Assembly: GCF_012489685.1 (NCBI RefSeq)
Contig: NC_080042.1
Location: 82,026,983-82,090,982, forward strand
Direction: 5' to 3'
From: Lotus japonicus
Taxonomy: Eukaryota; Streptophyta; Magnoliopsida; Fabales; Fabaceae
Length of the DNA: 64,000 nucleotides
Program-made: the position numbers and the translations under genes
Shown here: positions 47,961 to 57,973 of the stretch, one piece after another
Position numbering within the stretch: position 1 is the first letter of the stretch
How the letters are laid out: every line of letters starts with the position of its first letter
Notes under the pieces: model-generated
The model's database searches: none
Told to the model about the DNA's origin: nothing
The model's input: the letters and a program-made list of their open reading frames with translations, nothing else

Positions 47961-48110
47961 TAAAAATTGCAAGACGAATATAACCCAATCCTACATCTTT
48001 CAGAGTTTGTTACAGAACCCTCATGCTTTACACAAAATGTTGTGTATACTGCTAGCACTGTAAGGGAATCTCAAATATTCAACGATTTGCTCCCTATCAA
48101 TCATTTAAAG

Positions 48111-51100
48111 CTAGTATATCTCATCATCAGGGATCTCTGGGGTAAGGAATTTCCTAGGGTCTTTGCTTATTTCTTCATAGTTCAGTGTTGATCTCACTCT
48201 TTCTGGCACTGGTTCAAGAGGAATAATACTCTCTTTATCGATCACCCCATCAATGATTCCATATTCAACAGCTTCAATTGGAGACATGTATCTATCCCTG
48301 TCAATGTCTTTCTGGACTTGTTCAAATGTGCGACCGGTGAAGCCTGATATAATTCTTGTGACATTGTTCTTGTTGTGCATGACTTCTTTAGCCTGAATTT
48401 CCACATCTATAGCTTGTCCACTAGCACCTCCAAGGGGTTGGTGAATCATGATTCGCGTATTGGGCATAGCGAAGCGCTTGCCTTTGGTTCCACCACCAAG
48501 GATGATTGAGGCTGTTGATGCTGCAATGCCAAGTGCGATTGTGGAAACGTCAGCCCTCACAAGCTGGACAGCGTCATAGATAGCCATCGTGGCGCTGAAT
48601 GAATAATAGCAAGCAAAATAAATCAGCTGTGAAAATGGAAGTAAAGCATCAAAAAGAACAAAAACTTGCAATGAAAAACTCGCTATGCAGAAATGATCAC
48701 AAAGCAAGAACAATTTAATGGAGGGAAGCCATCAGAGGTGACTTCCATTTACTTTTCCTAGCTGCCTTACACAGCACAGAGGACCAATATGTCAACCCAA
48801 CCTTAAACAGCATGAAACAGAATAAAGCTGTCTAGGTTTAATTAGCATCTAACATCTCTTCCACAAACACAGGCACAAGCTGTAAACAAAATTAAGGAGA
48901 TAAATCAGATAGGGCCTCTCTGATATGGCCTTAGTTCTAAATATTAGAATGGTAGAAGAGAAGAGCTCAAAAGCATTAAGTTAAAAAAAAAAACAGCTGT
49001 AGAGAGAAAAACTCTTCATCTAAGTGGAGGTCTCCAATCCCCTTGCATAAACACCAAAGGCATCCTTTGGTGGAATCATTACATGAGGACCAGGAAGAAG
49101 CTTAGACAGCCAATTATCCCCTAAAAGATGCCAAAGAAGTAGTTGTCCTTGAAAATTTTACCATTCCTCTCCAACTATAACAACCAAAGGGCCTTTCCCA
49201 AATTATTTTCAATAAAAAAATCCAAGTTTCTACATGTTAAAATCTCCTAAAGCTAAGTTAGAGAATGACCAGAGATTTATAAAAGGGGGACAGGTTTTCG
49301 TTAGATTTAGTGAATATATGATTTGAATCTTCATACAAATAGTTTGGAGAATTCAGGGAGCATGTTGTTAACGTTTACTAGTGGGTTGGTTATGTGCTAT
49401 TTTGATTACAAACCAGACAGAATAAAGTCTGGTGGTACGGTGCTAATGAATATACCACCATAGGAGGGGGAGAGTTACATATTTCATTCAAACCACAAGC
49501 AGGTAATGTGATAGTGGGTTATAATGGAAGGAGATATCTGTTTTCTCCCCTGAAATTACAAGTGACTAGTTAACAGTTCAAAGCCCCTAATGCACACCAA
49601 GTTGCAGAATTCAGAGTGGAAAATGTAGTTCAATAAATATATTGCAAATCAAACAAACATTAGAAAAGAACCATCAGCAAATCGCTGAAGTATATGGATT
49701 GCCTAAGATACTATTCAGAATTCAAGATAAATATAGAATCTTAGTTTGTCAATTGATGATGAAATTACCTGGTCAAATGCCTACAAACCCCAAATTACTC
49801 ATCCCCAGTACAGCATAGAATAATTTGCAAAATGTACATCAACTCCCACAATGTACTTATAAATTTCAAGTGGTTTTTTTACTGGATTTTCTTGATTGAT
49901 TTAATTCAATTTCAGGTCTATCCTTAAACCACACTAAAGCTCAACATTCAAACCAGTCCAAGAATTTGAGAAACTACATCAAACCAAAGGAACCTGTACA
50001 ATTAACTGAATCAGCGCATTGATTTTATATTTATCTGTTAAATTATGAGCTTACTTAGTCAACATTATGTTTAATTCACTCACATAACCTGTATTGTGCT
50101 TATTAACTGCATAATACACTAAATCAATTACTACTAGCATTGATAAGAAAATCCCATCAAATGACTTTATGTGTTACAACCCAAGAAGCATAGTGCCATT
50201 TGAAATTATTGATACTGTGATTAGTGTCAACAGAATCAGTGATTAATAATTCCATACAAAAGGAAGTTAAAGTTGCTTTGAACAGATATACCCTAACTTT
50301 CATGAAAGAGTACGATTCTTAATTCAAAATCATCAACAACTCCTAACCCATAACTCAGCTAATCTAGATAATGATGACTATATGGATTGAAATAAATGAA
50401 AGATTATAAAATAGTTTAGGTAAGTTAAGCAGCATAAAAATGGCAACGAACATTAACACAACATAGGCACACAGTAACATTGCAAAACCTAAATTACTAA
50501 CACAGACAATTAGAGAGACATATGTGGGTATGCGCATGAAAGCCAATCTTATGTGAGAAAAAATAATAATTCTAGATTATTAGATTTGTACAAACACTCA
50601 AGATAAAAGCATCCACACATGAATATTTTAACATGGACATAACTCATGACTTAATGTGTTCATCTTGATCATTTGCATAAATCTAACAATCAAGATTCAT
50701 TCCTGCCATTTCTCTTGTAGGATTGGCTCTCAATATTCCTCATAACCACTTCATATGTGTGTATGGCTGAGTACAAAAAACCCGTGGAACATATAGAAAT
50801 ATAAATTTTAAACCTAATACACCTTAAGCCATGTTTAGACTGTTCTCCCAATACACTATGATTGGGTTAATTTCATGTGGTCCTAACTCGCTCTTTTTTG
50901 GTGGGTGTATGATAGAAACCCAAATCCTATGATGGGCCTTGGCGGGCCCAAGGCTTGGAAAGTCTACACGAGGAGGAAGGGAAAAGATGCTGCATAATGC
51001 TGAGCTGTAGTTAGTTAGTATAAGGGAATATTGGAATGTTTGTTAGGGGGACTAATGATTGTTATCTTTCTGTTATAGGAGAGAGAGTAAGATCTCTTTT

Positions 51101-54100
51101 CGGGAGAGAGCCATTAGTGCTCCTCTTTGGGATTGTTAGAGTTTTCTAGCAATATTTCTATCTTTCATTCTGTAATCGTTTTCTGTTCATCAATACAATC
51201 ATTTCCAGTACCATTTCATCTTACTATTCTTGCAATCCATTCTGTTACCTCATCAATTGGTCCGACCTGCCGGATCATCCCATTCCAAGAGAACCAATGT
51301 TGGTAGATGCCACCGAAGATGACTGATCGTATGGAAGCTCTGGAAAACCAAATGGGTACGGTGACCACGACGCTTCAAGAACTTGCTCTTCAACTGCAAC
51401 AACAGAGTCTGGTGCTGACTGAACTGAGCAAGCAGATGGGGAAGAGAGTGGTTCACGAGGGTGAAACATCATCTGGGGATTCCAGTCCCGGAGAATCGCG
51501 CCTCGCCGGGAAGAAGGTGAAGCTGCCAGTGTTTGAAGGAGATGATCCAGTTGCTTGGATCACTCGAGCTGAGATTTATTTTGATGTACAGGGCACACCT
51601 GATGAGTTGAAGGTGAAACTGGCTCGCTTGAGCATGGAAGGATCGACGATCCATTGGTTCAATCTGTTGATGGAGACGGAAGACGAGCTATCCTGGGAAA
51701 AACTGAAACGAGCTTTGATTGCGCGTTATGGAGGCCGGCGCTTGGAGAATCCCTTTGAGGAACTATCGACGCTGAGGCAGAACGGTAGCGTTGAGGAGTT
51801 TGTGGAGGCTTTCGAGCTGTTATCCTCACAAGTGGGGAGGTTACCAGAGGATCAATACCTGGGCTATTTTATGAGTGGACTCAAGCCACCGATTCGACGA
51901 CGGGTGCGAACACTGAATCCGAGTACTCGTATGGAGATGATGCGGATCGCGAAGGATGTGGAGGAAGAGTTGAGGGAAGAAGAAGAAGATGATGGTAAAC
52001 GGGTTGTTAGGAAAAATGGGTTGGAGCGATCGGGTCAAATGAATTGGGCCGGCCCAACAGCAAATAGAAGCGGGTTTTCAAGTAAAGACACAACCCGATT
52101 CGTGAAATCAAGTGGGTCAAGTCCGAATCGATCTTCTAGCTCGTATGGGTCGAACGCGCGACCAGCTTCGTCGTTGTCGTCGACGGCGAGGAAAACTGAC
52201 GGCGACCATCGCACCGGCAACTCTGGTCGGTGGAGAGGGGTCAGAAGCTTTCAAGTGGATGAGATAGAGAATCGGAGAGCGAAGGGACTATGCTTTAAGT
52301 GTGGGGGAAAATATCATCCCACGCTGCACAAGTGTCCTGAGCGAGCATTGCGAGTCTTAATTCTGGGTGAAGGAGAAACCATGGGTGAGGATGGTGAGAT
52401 AGTGATGCTGGAAGGAGAACCTGAAGAGAGTGAAGAAGAAGAACCAGTGGAATGCAAGCTCATGGGTGTTCTGGGTTGTATGGGGGAGTACCAAACCATG
52501 AAACTCACAGCGCAAGTTGATGGTGTGGCTTTACTTATCTTAATTGACTGTGGAGCGAGTCACAATTTTATTTCCCCCAAGATTACCAAGGCTCTGGGAC
52601 TAGAGATTACCCCTATCTCCTCAAGGGGAATCAAGTTGGGGGATGGCCACAGGGTGACTACTACAGGATTTTGTAGAGGAATTAAGGCTCAGGTAGGGAA
52701 GATTGAGATAGTCATTGATGCCTTGGTCTTAGACTTAGGGGGTTTGGACTTGGTGTTGGGAATTTCCTGGCTCAGTACACTAGGGAAAGTGGTGATGGAT
52801 TGGAAACTTCTGACAATGCAATTTGTCCATGGGGAAGAGATGGTGACCCTGCAAGGAATGAAGGGAAAGGATAGCAACCAAAGTAACCTTCACTCCTTCC
52901 TAAAGGATACTCAAGGCAGAGAGAATTTGGAGGGGTGGTGGCCTCAATTACAATCTGCAGAAATCACCAGGAAAGTGGCTGAGATACCACTGCAACTCAG
53001 GGCAGTAATTGAAGAGTTCCCAGAAGTTTTCAGGAAGAAGATTCAATTGCCTCCTGAAAGAAGCAAGGTCCACCAAATTACTCTGAGTCCGGAACATGGT
53101 CCAATCAATGTGAGGCCATATAGATACCCACATCATCAGAAAGAGGAGATAGAAAAGCAAGTGGCAGAGCTAATGGAAGCAGGGGTCATCAGGCCTAGTA
53201 TGAGCGCATTTTCCAGCCCTGTCATCTTGGTGAAGAAAAAAGACAATACATGGAGGATGTGTGTGGACTACAGAGCATTGAACAAAGCTACAGTACCAGA
53301 TAAGTATCCAATCCCTATAGTAGATGAATTATTAGATGAGTTAAATGGTGCAAGCATGTTCTCAAAACTTGATTTAAAATCAGGATATCATCAGATTAGG
53401 GTACATGAAGATGACATTCCTAAAACTGCTTTTAGAACTCACAATGGTCATTATGAGTATTTGGTCATGCCATTTGGCTTAATGAATGCTCCAGCTACTT
53501 TTCAAGCTATCATGAATGACATTTTCAGACCCTACCTTAGAAAATTTGTGTTAGTTTTCTTTGATGACATTTTGATTTATAGTAGAAATTTGTTAGAACA
53601 CAAGGAGCATCTGCATCTAGTCTTAACTGTGCTGCTGGGAAATTGTTTTCTAGCCAATCAAGCCAAATGCAAATTTGGCTGTGCACAGATACTTGGGCAC
53701 ATTATCTCAGGGAAGGGAGTAGCAGTGGATCCTAAGAAGGTCCAATGCATTATAGATTGGCCTGAGCCTAAAAATGTCAAAGGGGTGAGAGGTTTTCTGG
53801 GTCTCACTGGATACTACAGAAAATTCATTAAGGACTATGGAAAAATTGCAAAACCTCTAACTGAGCTCACCCAGAAAGACAATTTTTCTTGGAATCCAGA
53901 AGCACTAAAAGCTTTCCAACAGCTCAAGCAGGTTATGACAAGTTCCCCAGTCTTGGCTCTGCCCAATTTTGCCAAGCCCTTTGAAGTAGAGTGTGATGCA
54001 GCAGGGAGAGGGATAGGGGCTGTGTTAATGCAGCAAAGGCAACCAATTGCTTTTTTCAGCAAAGCTCTATCTAATGGCAACCTTGCAAAGTTTGTTTATG

Positions 54101-57100
54101 AAAAAGAACTTATGGCCCTGGTTTTATGCATCCAGCATTGGAGGCATTACTTGTTAGGAAGAGCATTCACTGTCTACACTGACCACAAGAGCTTGAAACA
54201 CTTCCTCCAACAGAAAGTCTCTTCACCAGACCAGCAATGTTGGTTAGCCAAGCTCTTAGGCTACCAATTTGAGGTAAAGTATAAGCCTGGGCTGGAGAAT
54301 AAGGCTGCAGATGCCTTGTCCAGGTGCTATGATGAGGGTGAATTCCACACTCTGGTGTCTTTTCCTTTGTGGAAAGATAGGAAGAAAATTCTGGAGGAGA
54401 TTGCTAGTGATCCCTACATTCAGAACCTCACTCAGGAAGTTCTGAAATCTCCACAATCTAAGCCAGGGTTTACTGTCCAACAGGGAATTCTACTATACCA
54501 AGACAGATTGGTTTTAGCACCTACATCCCCATCAATTCCTTGGCTGTTACAGGAATTCCATGCTTCTCCTTCAGGGGGACACTCTGGGTTTTTGAGGACC
54601 TATAGGGGGTTAGCTGACTCTTTATATTGGCCAGGAATGCAGAAAAGGGTTAGGGATTTTGTCAGGGAATGTGATGTGTGCCAACGACAAAAATACAGTG
54701 ACGTGTCACCAGGGGGTTTGCTACAGCCTCTACCTATTCCCAATGCGGTGTGGGAAGACTTATCTTTAGATTTCATCACTGGTTTACCAAAATCAAAAGG
54801 GTATGAAGCTGTCTTAGTGGTAGTGGACAGGTTATCTAAATACAGCCATTTTATTCTGTTGAAACATCCTTATTCTGCAAAATCCATTGCTGAGGTTTTT
54901 GCCAAAGAGATTGTAAGGCTACATGGGATTCCTAATTCAGTTATCAGTGACAGAGACCCTATATTTGTGAGTCATTTCTGGTCGGAGTTGTTCAAACTGC
55001 AGGGGACTAGATTGAAGATGAGTTCTTCTTACCATCCAGAAACTGATGGCCAAACAGAGGTCATTAATAGGTGTCTTGAGAGCTATTTGAGATGCTTTGC
55101 TTCTGATCATCCCAAAACCTGGTCCCATTGGGTTCCTTGGGCTGAATTCTGGTACAACTCCACTTTCCACAGTTCCATTGGACAAACACCTTTTGAGGTA
55201 GTATATGGTAGGAAGGCCCCTCCTGTGGTTAAGTTCCTCACCAATGAAACCAAAGTGGCTGCTGTTGCTGTGGAGTTGAGTGAGAGGGATGAAGCACTAA
55301 GGCAGCTCAGGGCACATTTGAAGAGAGCTCAGGAACAAATGGCTAGGCTATGCAAATAAGAAGAGAAGGGATTTGAGTTTCATGGTAGGAGAATGGGTAT
55401 TTCTCAAGCTCAGGCCCCATAGACAACACTCTATGATTAAGAGAATTAATCAAAAGCTTGCTGCCAGGTTCTATGGTCCTTTTCAGATAGAAGCCAAAGT
55501 GGGTGCTGTGGCATATAGACTGAAGCTCCCAGCAGAGTCAAAGATCCATCCAGTTTTTCATGTGTCAGTGCTTAAAAAAGCCATTGGTGACTATCAAGTT
55601 CAAGGGGAACTACCTACAGATCTAGGCATAGAGGAATCTAATGATGTATATCCTGAATCAATCCTTGGGATCAGGACTGTTAGGCATGGAGACAGAGAGG
55701 TTCAGCAAAGCTTGATCAAATGGAAGCACAAATCTGTAGAAGAAGTCACTTGGGAAGATAATGAGACTCTTGCAGGCCAATTCCCTGAGTTCTGCCTTGA
55801 GGACAAGGCTGTTCTTAAGGGGGAAGGAGTTGATAGAAACCCAAATCCTATGATGGGCCTTGGCGGGCCCTAGGCTTGGAAAGTCTACACGAGGAGGAAG
55901 GGAAAAGATGCTGCATAATGCTGAGCTGTAGTTAGTTAGTATAAGGGAATATTGGAATGTTTGTTAGGGGGACTAATGATTGTTATCTTTCTGTTATAGG
56001 AGAGAGAGTAAGATCTCTTTTGGGGAGAGAGCCATTAGTGCTCCTCTTTGGGATTGTTAAAGTTTTCTAGCAATATTTCTATCTTTCATTCTGTAATCGT
56101 TTTCTGTTCATCAATACAATCATTTCCAGTACCATTTCATCTTACTATTCTTGCAATCCATTCTGTTACCTCATCAGTGTACATAAAGTTCACCCAATAA
56201 TAGGTAATGTTTTTGGAAAGAGTATGTTTCTAGTATTTCACATATTATAATATATCAGTTTTTTTTTGTTCCTACAAGCATTTTACAATTATGCATAGAT
56301 GTGCAGTGAGGGTCAAGAGCCTAATACATTCCAAATACAAGTTTGGCGCTTTCTTTGAGCATACATGCTTCAAAGATGCGAATGCATGGCTCCCTAAGGT
56401 TTGATAATATATCAAACACAAAAGGAGTTGTTCTTGAAGTGGTGGACATACAAGAGTGGCAAAAAAGTGGAGAAATGACAAAGTGAGAAAACTAAATGCT
56501 CACTAAATCATTTTCTACTTCAATTTTTACTTTCACATGAAAAATTTAGATAAACTTGAATTAATCAGACGAATTATTTAGAAATATTTCCAACCATGAA
56601 CACAAACACTGGTGCATTCAGAACCACCAACTATATAACAGAATTCATCAATCCTTCGTGCAGAGAGAGCGAAAATTCCAAGGGAAAATGACCCATTCTC
56701 ATATAACTCTAGTCAATGTGCCTTTCTATTAAAGTTCAACTGACAAGCTTGGTGCTAATCGTTTACGTTCACTGTTCATGTGTGTCTTTGAATAAAAGAG
56801 GAAAACAATGATAGAAGATAAAAGTTCTTAGTCAGGGGACAATGTATCCTCCTCCTAATGCTGTAAACTCAAAAGGCAAAACTGACAACTAAACAAAACA
56901 CTTCAGAGTTCAGAAGAAAAGACTTCGACTTTGCATTTCCCCTAATTAAACTAGAAGAAAAGTATATTGTAGCAGGTAAACAAAAGGGTCTCCACCATTA
57001 ACAATCCATTGAAGGGTTCACATGTACATCAAACAGACATAAAAATCATCCAATGTAAAAAATAGAACTCTTGCTTGTTCAAACAAAACTCATTGAACAA

Positions 57101-57891
57101 CACTTTTGATGTTCATTTCACTTCATTCAAAGCATCAAGTAGTAGCGTCGCCACTTAACTATATTCACTTACCATAATTCAATCACTAGAAACAGAAACT
57201 AAACATCACAATATCTTAAACCAAGGAAAATTCATTCCAAGCAAAAGTGTTCACATCTATCTTCCTAATAAAGTACAAAGGCTACAAATTGTTCCCTTTC
57301 TTCTCCTACCCTTTAATTGTGTCTTTCCAATTACCCTTATCAGATACATTTCCCACCATTCTCACAAACCCTAATCCCATTCTAATGCATAAATTGTGAG
57401 CAACCCAAGAGCTACATGATAAAAAAAAAAAAATCAATCTTTTCTCACCTGAGAGAGCCACCAGGGGAATTAATGAAAAGCTTGATATCTTTAGAGGGGT
57501 CTTGAGCATCCAATAACAGCAACTGACTCATGATAGCATCAGCCACAAAGTCATCGATACCGCTTCCCAAGAACACGATTCTCTCCCTCAGCAACAACCC
57601 CATTGCATCGGTTTCCGCGCCTCTGATGGCCGTTGCCGGCGTCTGTGGTGAAGACATCTGAAAAGTGATTCTGGGTTTCAGAGATTTGGGCTCAAAGTTT
57701 GCGTTTTTGGAGTGGTTTGGTGAAGCGGTGAGGATGCACTTGAGTGGGGTTGTTCGGTGACATGGTGAAGGGGAAGAGGGTTTAGGGTTGAACGAGGAAG
57801 TGGGTGGCTTTGAGAAAAGGGTGCGAATGCGTGAAGGAGAGGAGGGAAGCGAAGATGAAAGGTGTGAAGGAGAGGTTGTGAGCAAATCCAT
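48111..57891 (-). CDS. CLPP4: Plastid Clp protease proteolytic subunit 4 (ClpP4)
   Basis: Serine-protease subunit of the chloroplast ClpPR core, which degrades stromal proteins fed by Clp chaperones. Two exons, 57891-57449 and 48594-48111, give 308 aa (Arabidopsis ClpP4 is 292). The splice CTCAG|GTGAGA to ATTCAG|CGCC completes the [15 protein letters not shown] motif. The start at 57891 ([13 protein letters not shown]) opens a Ser/Thr/Pro-rich transit peptide of roughly 60-75 residues; codons further upstream lack an ATG. The mature part matches ClpP4 closely ([20 protein letters not shown] and [10 protein letters not shown] at the C-terminus). Catalytic triad residues are present: Ser174 (AASTAS), His199 (MIHQP) and Asp248 (DRDRYMS). 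The single intron is 8.85 kb, of which 5.27 kb is a retrotransposon in the opposite direction. The coding sequence is intact. Confidence 0.97.
48714..50904. other. left part of CLPP4 intron 1
   Basis: Non-coding AT-rich intron sequence; no embedded gene seen. Short open frames are chance. Confidence 0.7.
51307..55359 (+). CDS. gag-pol polyprotein of the chromovirus (1,350 codons)
   Basis: Single frame from [15 protein letters not shown]. Gag occupies about residues 1-350, ending with a CCHC-type knuckle ([10 protein letters not shown]...HKC). Protease follows with [11 protein letters not shown], in which the usual DSG/DTG triad reads DCG. Reverse transcriptase spans about 610-790 with [19 protein letters not shown] and the active-site FFDDIL. 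RNase H has [14 protein letters not shown] and [10 protein letters not shown]. Integrase has the HHCC zinc site (HSG...CDVCQRQK) and DDE-core residues in LDFITGLP and ISDRDPIF. The frame ends at a TAA caused by an apparent one-base insertion near 55345; the natural continuation is the next frame. Confidence 0.95.
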   Translation: MPPKMTDRMEALENQMGTVTTTLQELALQLQQQSLVLTELSKQMGKRVVHEGETSSGDSSPGESRLAGKKVKLPVFEGDDPVAWITRAEIYFDVQGTPDELKVKLARLSMEGSTIHWFNLLMETEDELSWEKLKRALIARYGGRRLENPFEELSTLRQNGSVEEFVEAFELLSSQVGRLPEDQYLGYFMSGLKPPIRRRVRTLNPSTRMEMMRIAKDVEEELREEEEDDGKRVVRKNGLERSGQMNWAGPTANRSGFSSKDTTRFVKSSGSSPNRSSSSYGSNARPASSLSSTARKTDGDHRTGNSGRWRGVRSFQVDEIENRRAKGLCFKCGGKYHPTLHKCPERALRVLILGEGETMGEDGEIVMLEGEPEESEEEEPVECKLMGVLGCMGEYQTMKLTAQVDGVALLILIDCGASHNFISPKITKALGLEITPISSRGIKLGDGHRVTTTGFCRGIKAQVGKIEIVIDALVLDLGGLDLVLGISWLSTLGKVVMDWKLLTMQFVHGEEMVTLQGMKGKDSNQSNLHSFLKDTQGRENLEGWWPQLQSAEITRKVAEIPLQLRAVIEEFPEVFRKKIQLPPERSKVHQITLSPEHGPINVRPYRYPHHQKEEIEKQVAELMEAGVIRPSMSAFSSPVILVKKKDNTWRMCVDYRALNKATVPDKYPIPIVDELLDELNGASMFSKLDLKSGYHQIRVHEDDIPKTAFRTHNGHYEYLVMPFGLMNAPATFQAIMNDIFRPYLRKFVLVFFDDILIYSRNLLEHKEHLHLVLTVLLGNCFLANQAKCKFGCAQILGHIISGKGVAVDPKKVQCIIDWPEPKNVKGVRGFLGLTGYYRKFIKDYGKIAKPLTELTQKDNFSWNPEALKAFQQLKQVMTSSPVLALPNFAKPFEVECDAAGRGIGAVLMQQRQPIAFFSKALSNGNLAKFVYEKELMALVLCIQHWRHYLLGRAFTVYTDHKSLKHFLQQKVSSPDQQCWLAKLLGYQFEVKYKPGLENKAADALSRCYDEGEFHTLVSFPLWKDRKKILEEIASDPYIQNLTQEVLKSPQSKPGFTVQQGILLYQDRLVLAPTSPSIPWLLQEFHASPSGGHSGFLRTYRGLADSLYWPGMQKRVRDFVRECDVCQRQKYSDVSPGGLLQPLPIPNAVWEDLSLDFITGLPKSKGYEAVLVVVDRLSKYSHFILLKHPYSAKSIAEVFAKEIVRLHGIPNSVISDRDPIFVSHFWSELFKLQGTRLKMSSSYHPETDGQTEVINRCLESYLRCFASDHPKTWSHWVPWAEFWYNSTFHSSIGQTPFEVVYGRKAPPVVKFLTNETKVAAVAVELSERDEALRQLRAHLKRAQEQMARLCK
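55373..55873 (+). CDS. C-terminal part of the chromovirus polyprotein with chromodomain (frameshifted)
   Basis: This frame continues the integrase C-terminus ([44 protein letters not shown]) and a chromodomain-like end ([10 protein letters not shown]..., [16 protein letters not shown]). In the family it is fused to the upstream integrase, so the separation at about 55345-55372 is a mutation. The frame runs through the polypurine tract and 43 bases into the 3' LTR, which is unusual but harmless. Confidence 0.9.
   Translation: MSFMVGEWVFLKLRPHRQHSMIKRINQKLAARFYGPFQIEAKVGAVAYRLKLPAESKIHPVFHVSVLKKAIGDYQVQGELPTDLGIEESNDVYPESILGIRTVRHGDREVQQSLIKWKHKSVEEVTWEDNETLAGQFPEFCLEDKAVLKGEGVDRNPNPMMGLGGP
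56182..57448. other. right part of CLPP4 intron 1
   Basis: Ordinary AT-rich intron DNA between the retrotransposon and exon 1. No gene seen. Confidence 0.7.
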
Positions 57892-57973
57892 GGTGTGGTT
57901 CTGGAAGTGCAGTGCAGGCGTTGAAGCTTGTACCAGCAAACCCCACTGGATTTTATCAAGGAAAATTCAATAA

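Larger units (their letters stand above)
50910..56176 (+). mobile_element. full-length Ty3/gypsy chromovirus in CLPP4 intron, 5,267 bp
   Basis: LTRs of 346 bp (50910-51255 and 55831-56176) start TGATAG and end ATCA and differ at three positions that I can see. The target duplication is GTGTA (50905-50909 and 56177-56181). The primer binding site TGGTCCGACCTGCCGG (51258-51273) is complementary to the 3' end of plant tRNA-Tyr. A polypurine tract AAGGGGGAAGGAG lies at 55817-55829. Domain order PR-RT-RNase H-IN plus a C-terminal chromodomain places it among chromoviruses. It lies opposite to CLPP4, inserted 1.3 kb inside the intron from exon 1. Confidence 0.97.

Noticed and set aside
51253..55185. 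Minus-strand open frames inside the chromovirus
   Set aside because: Antisense to gag-pol, with no recognised domain.
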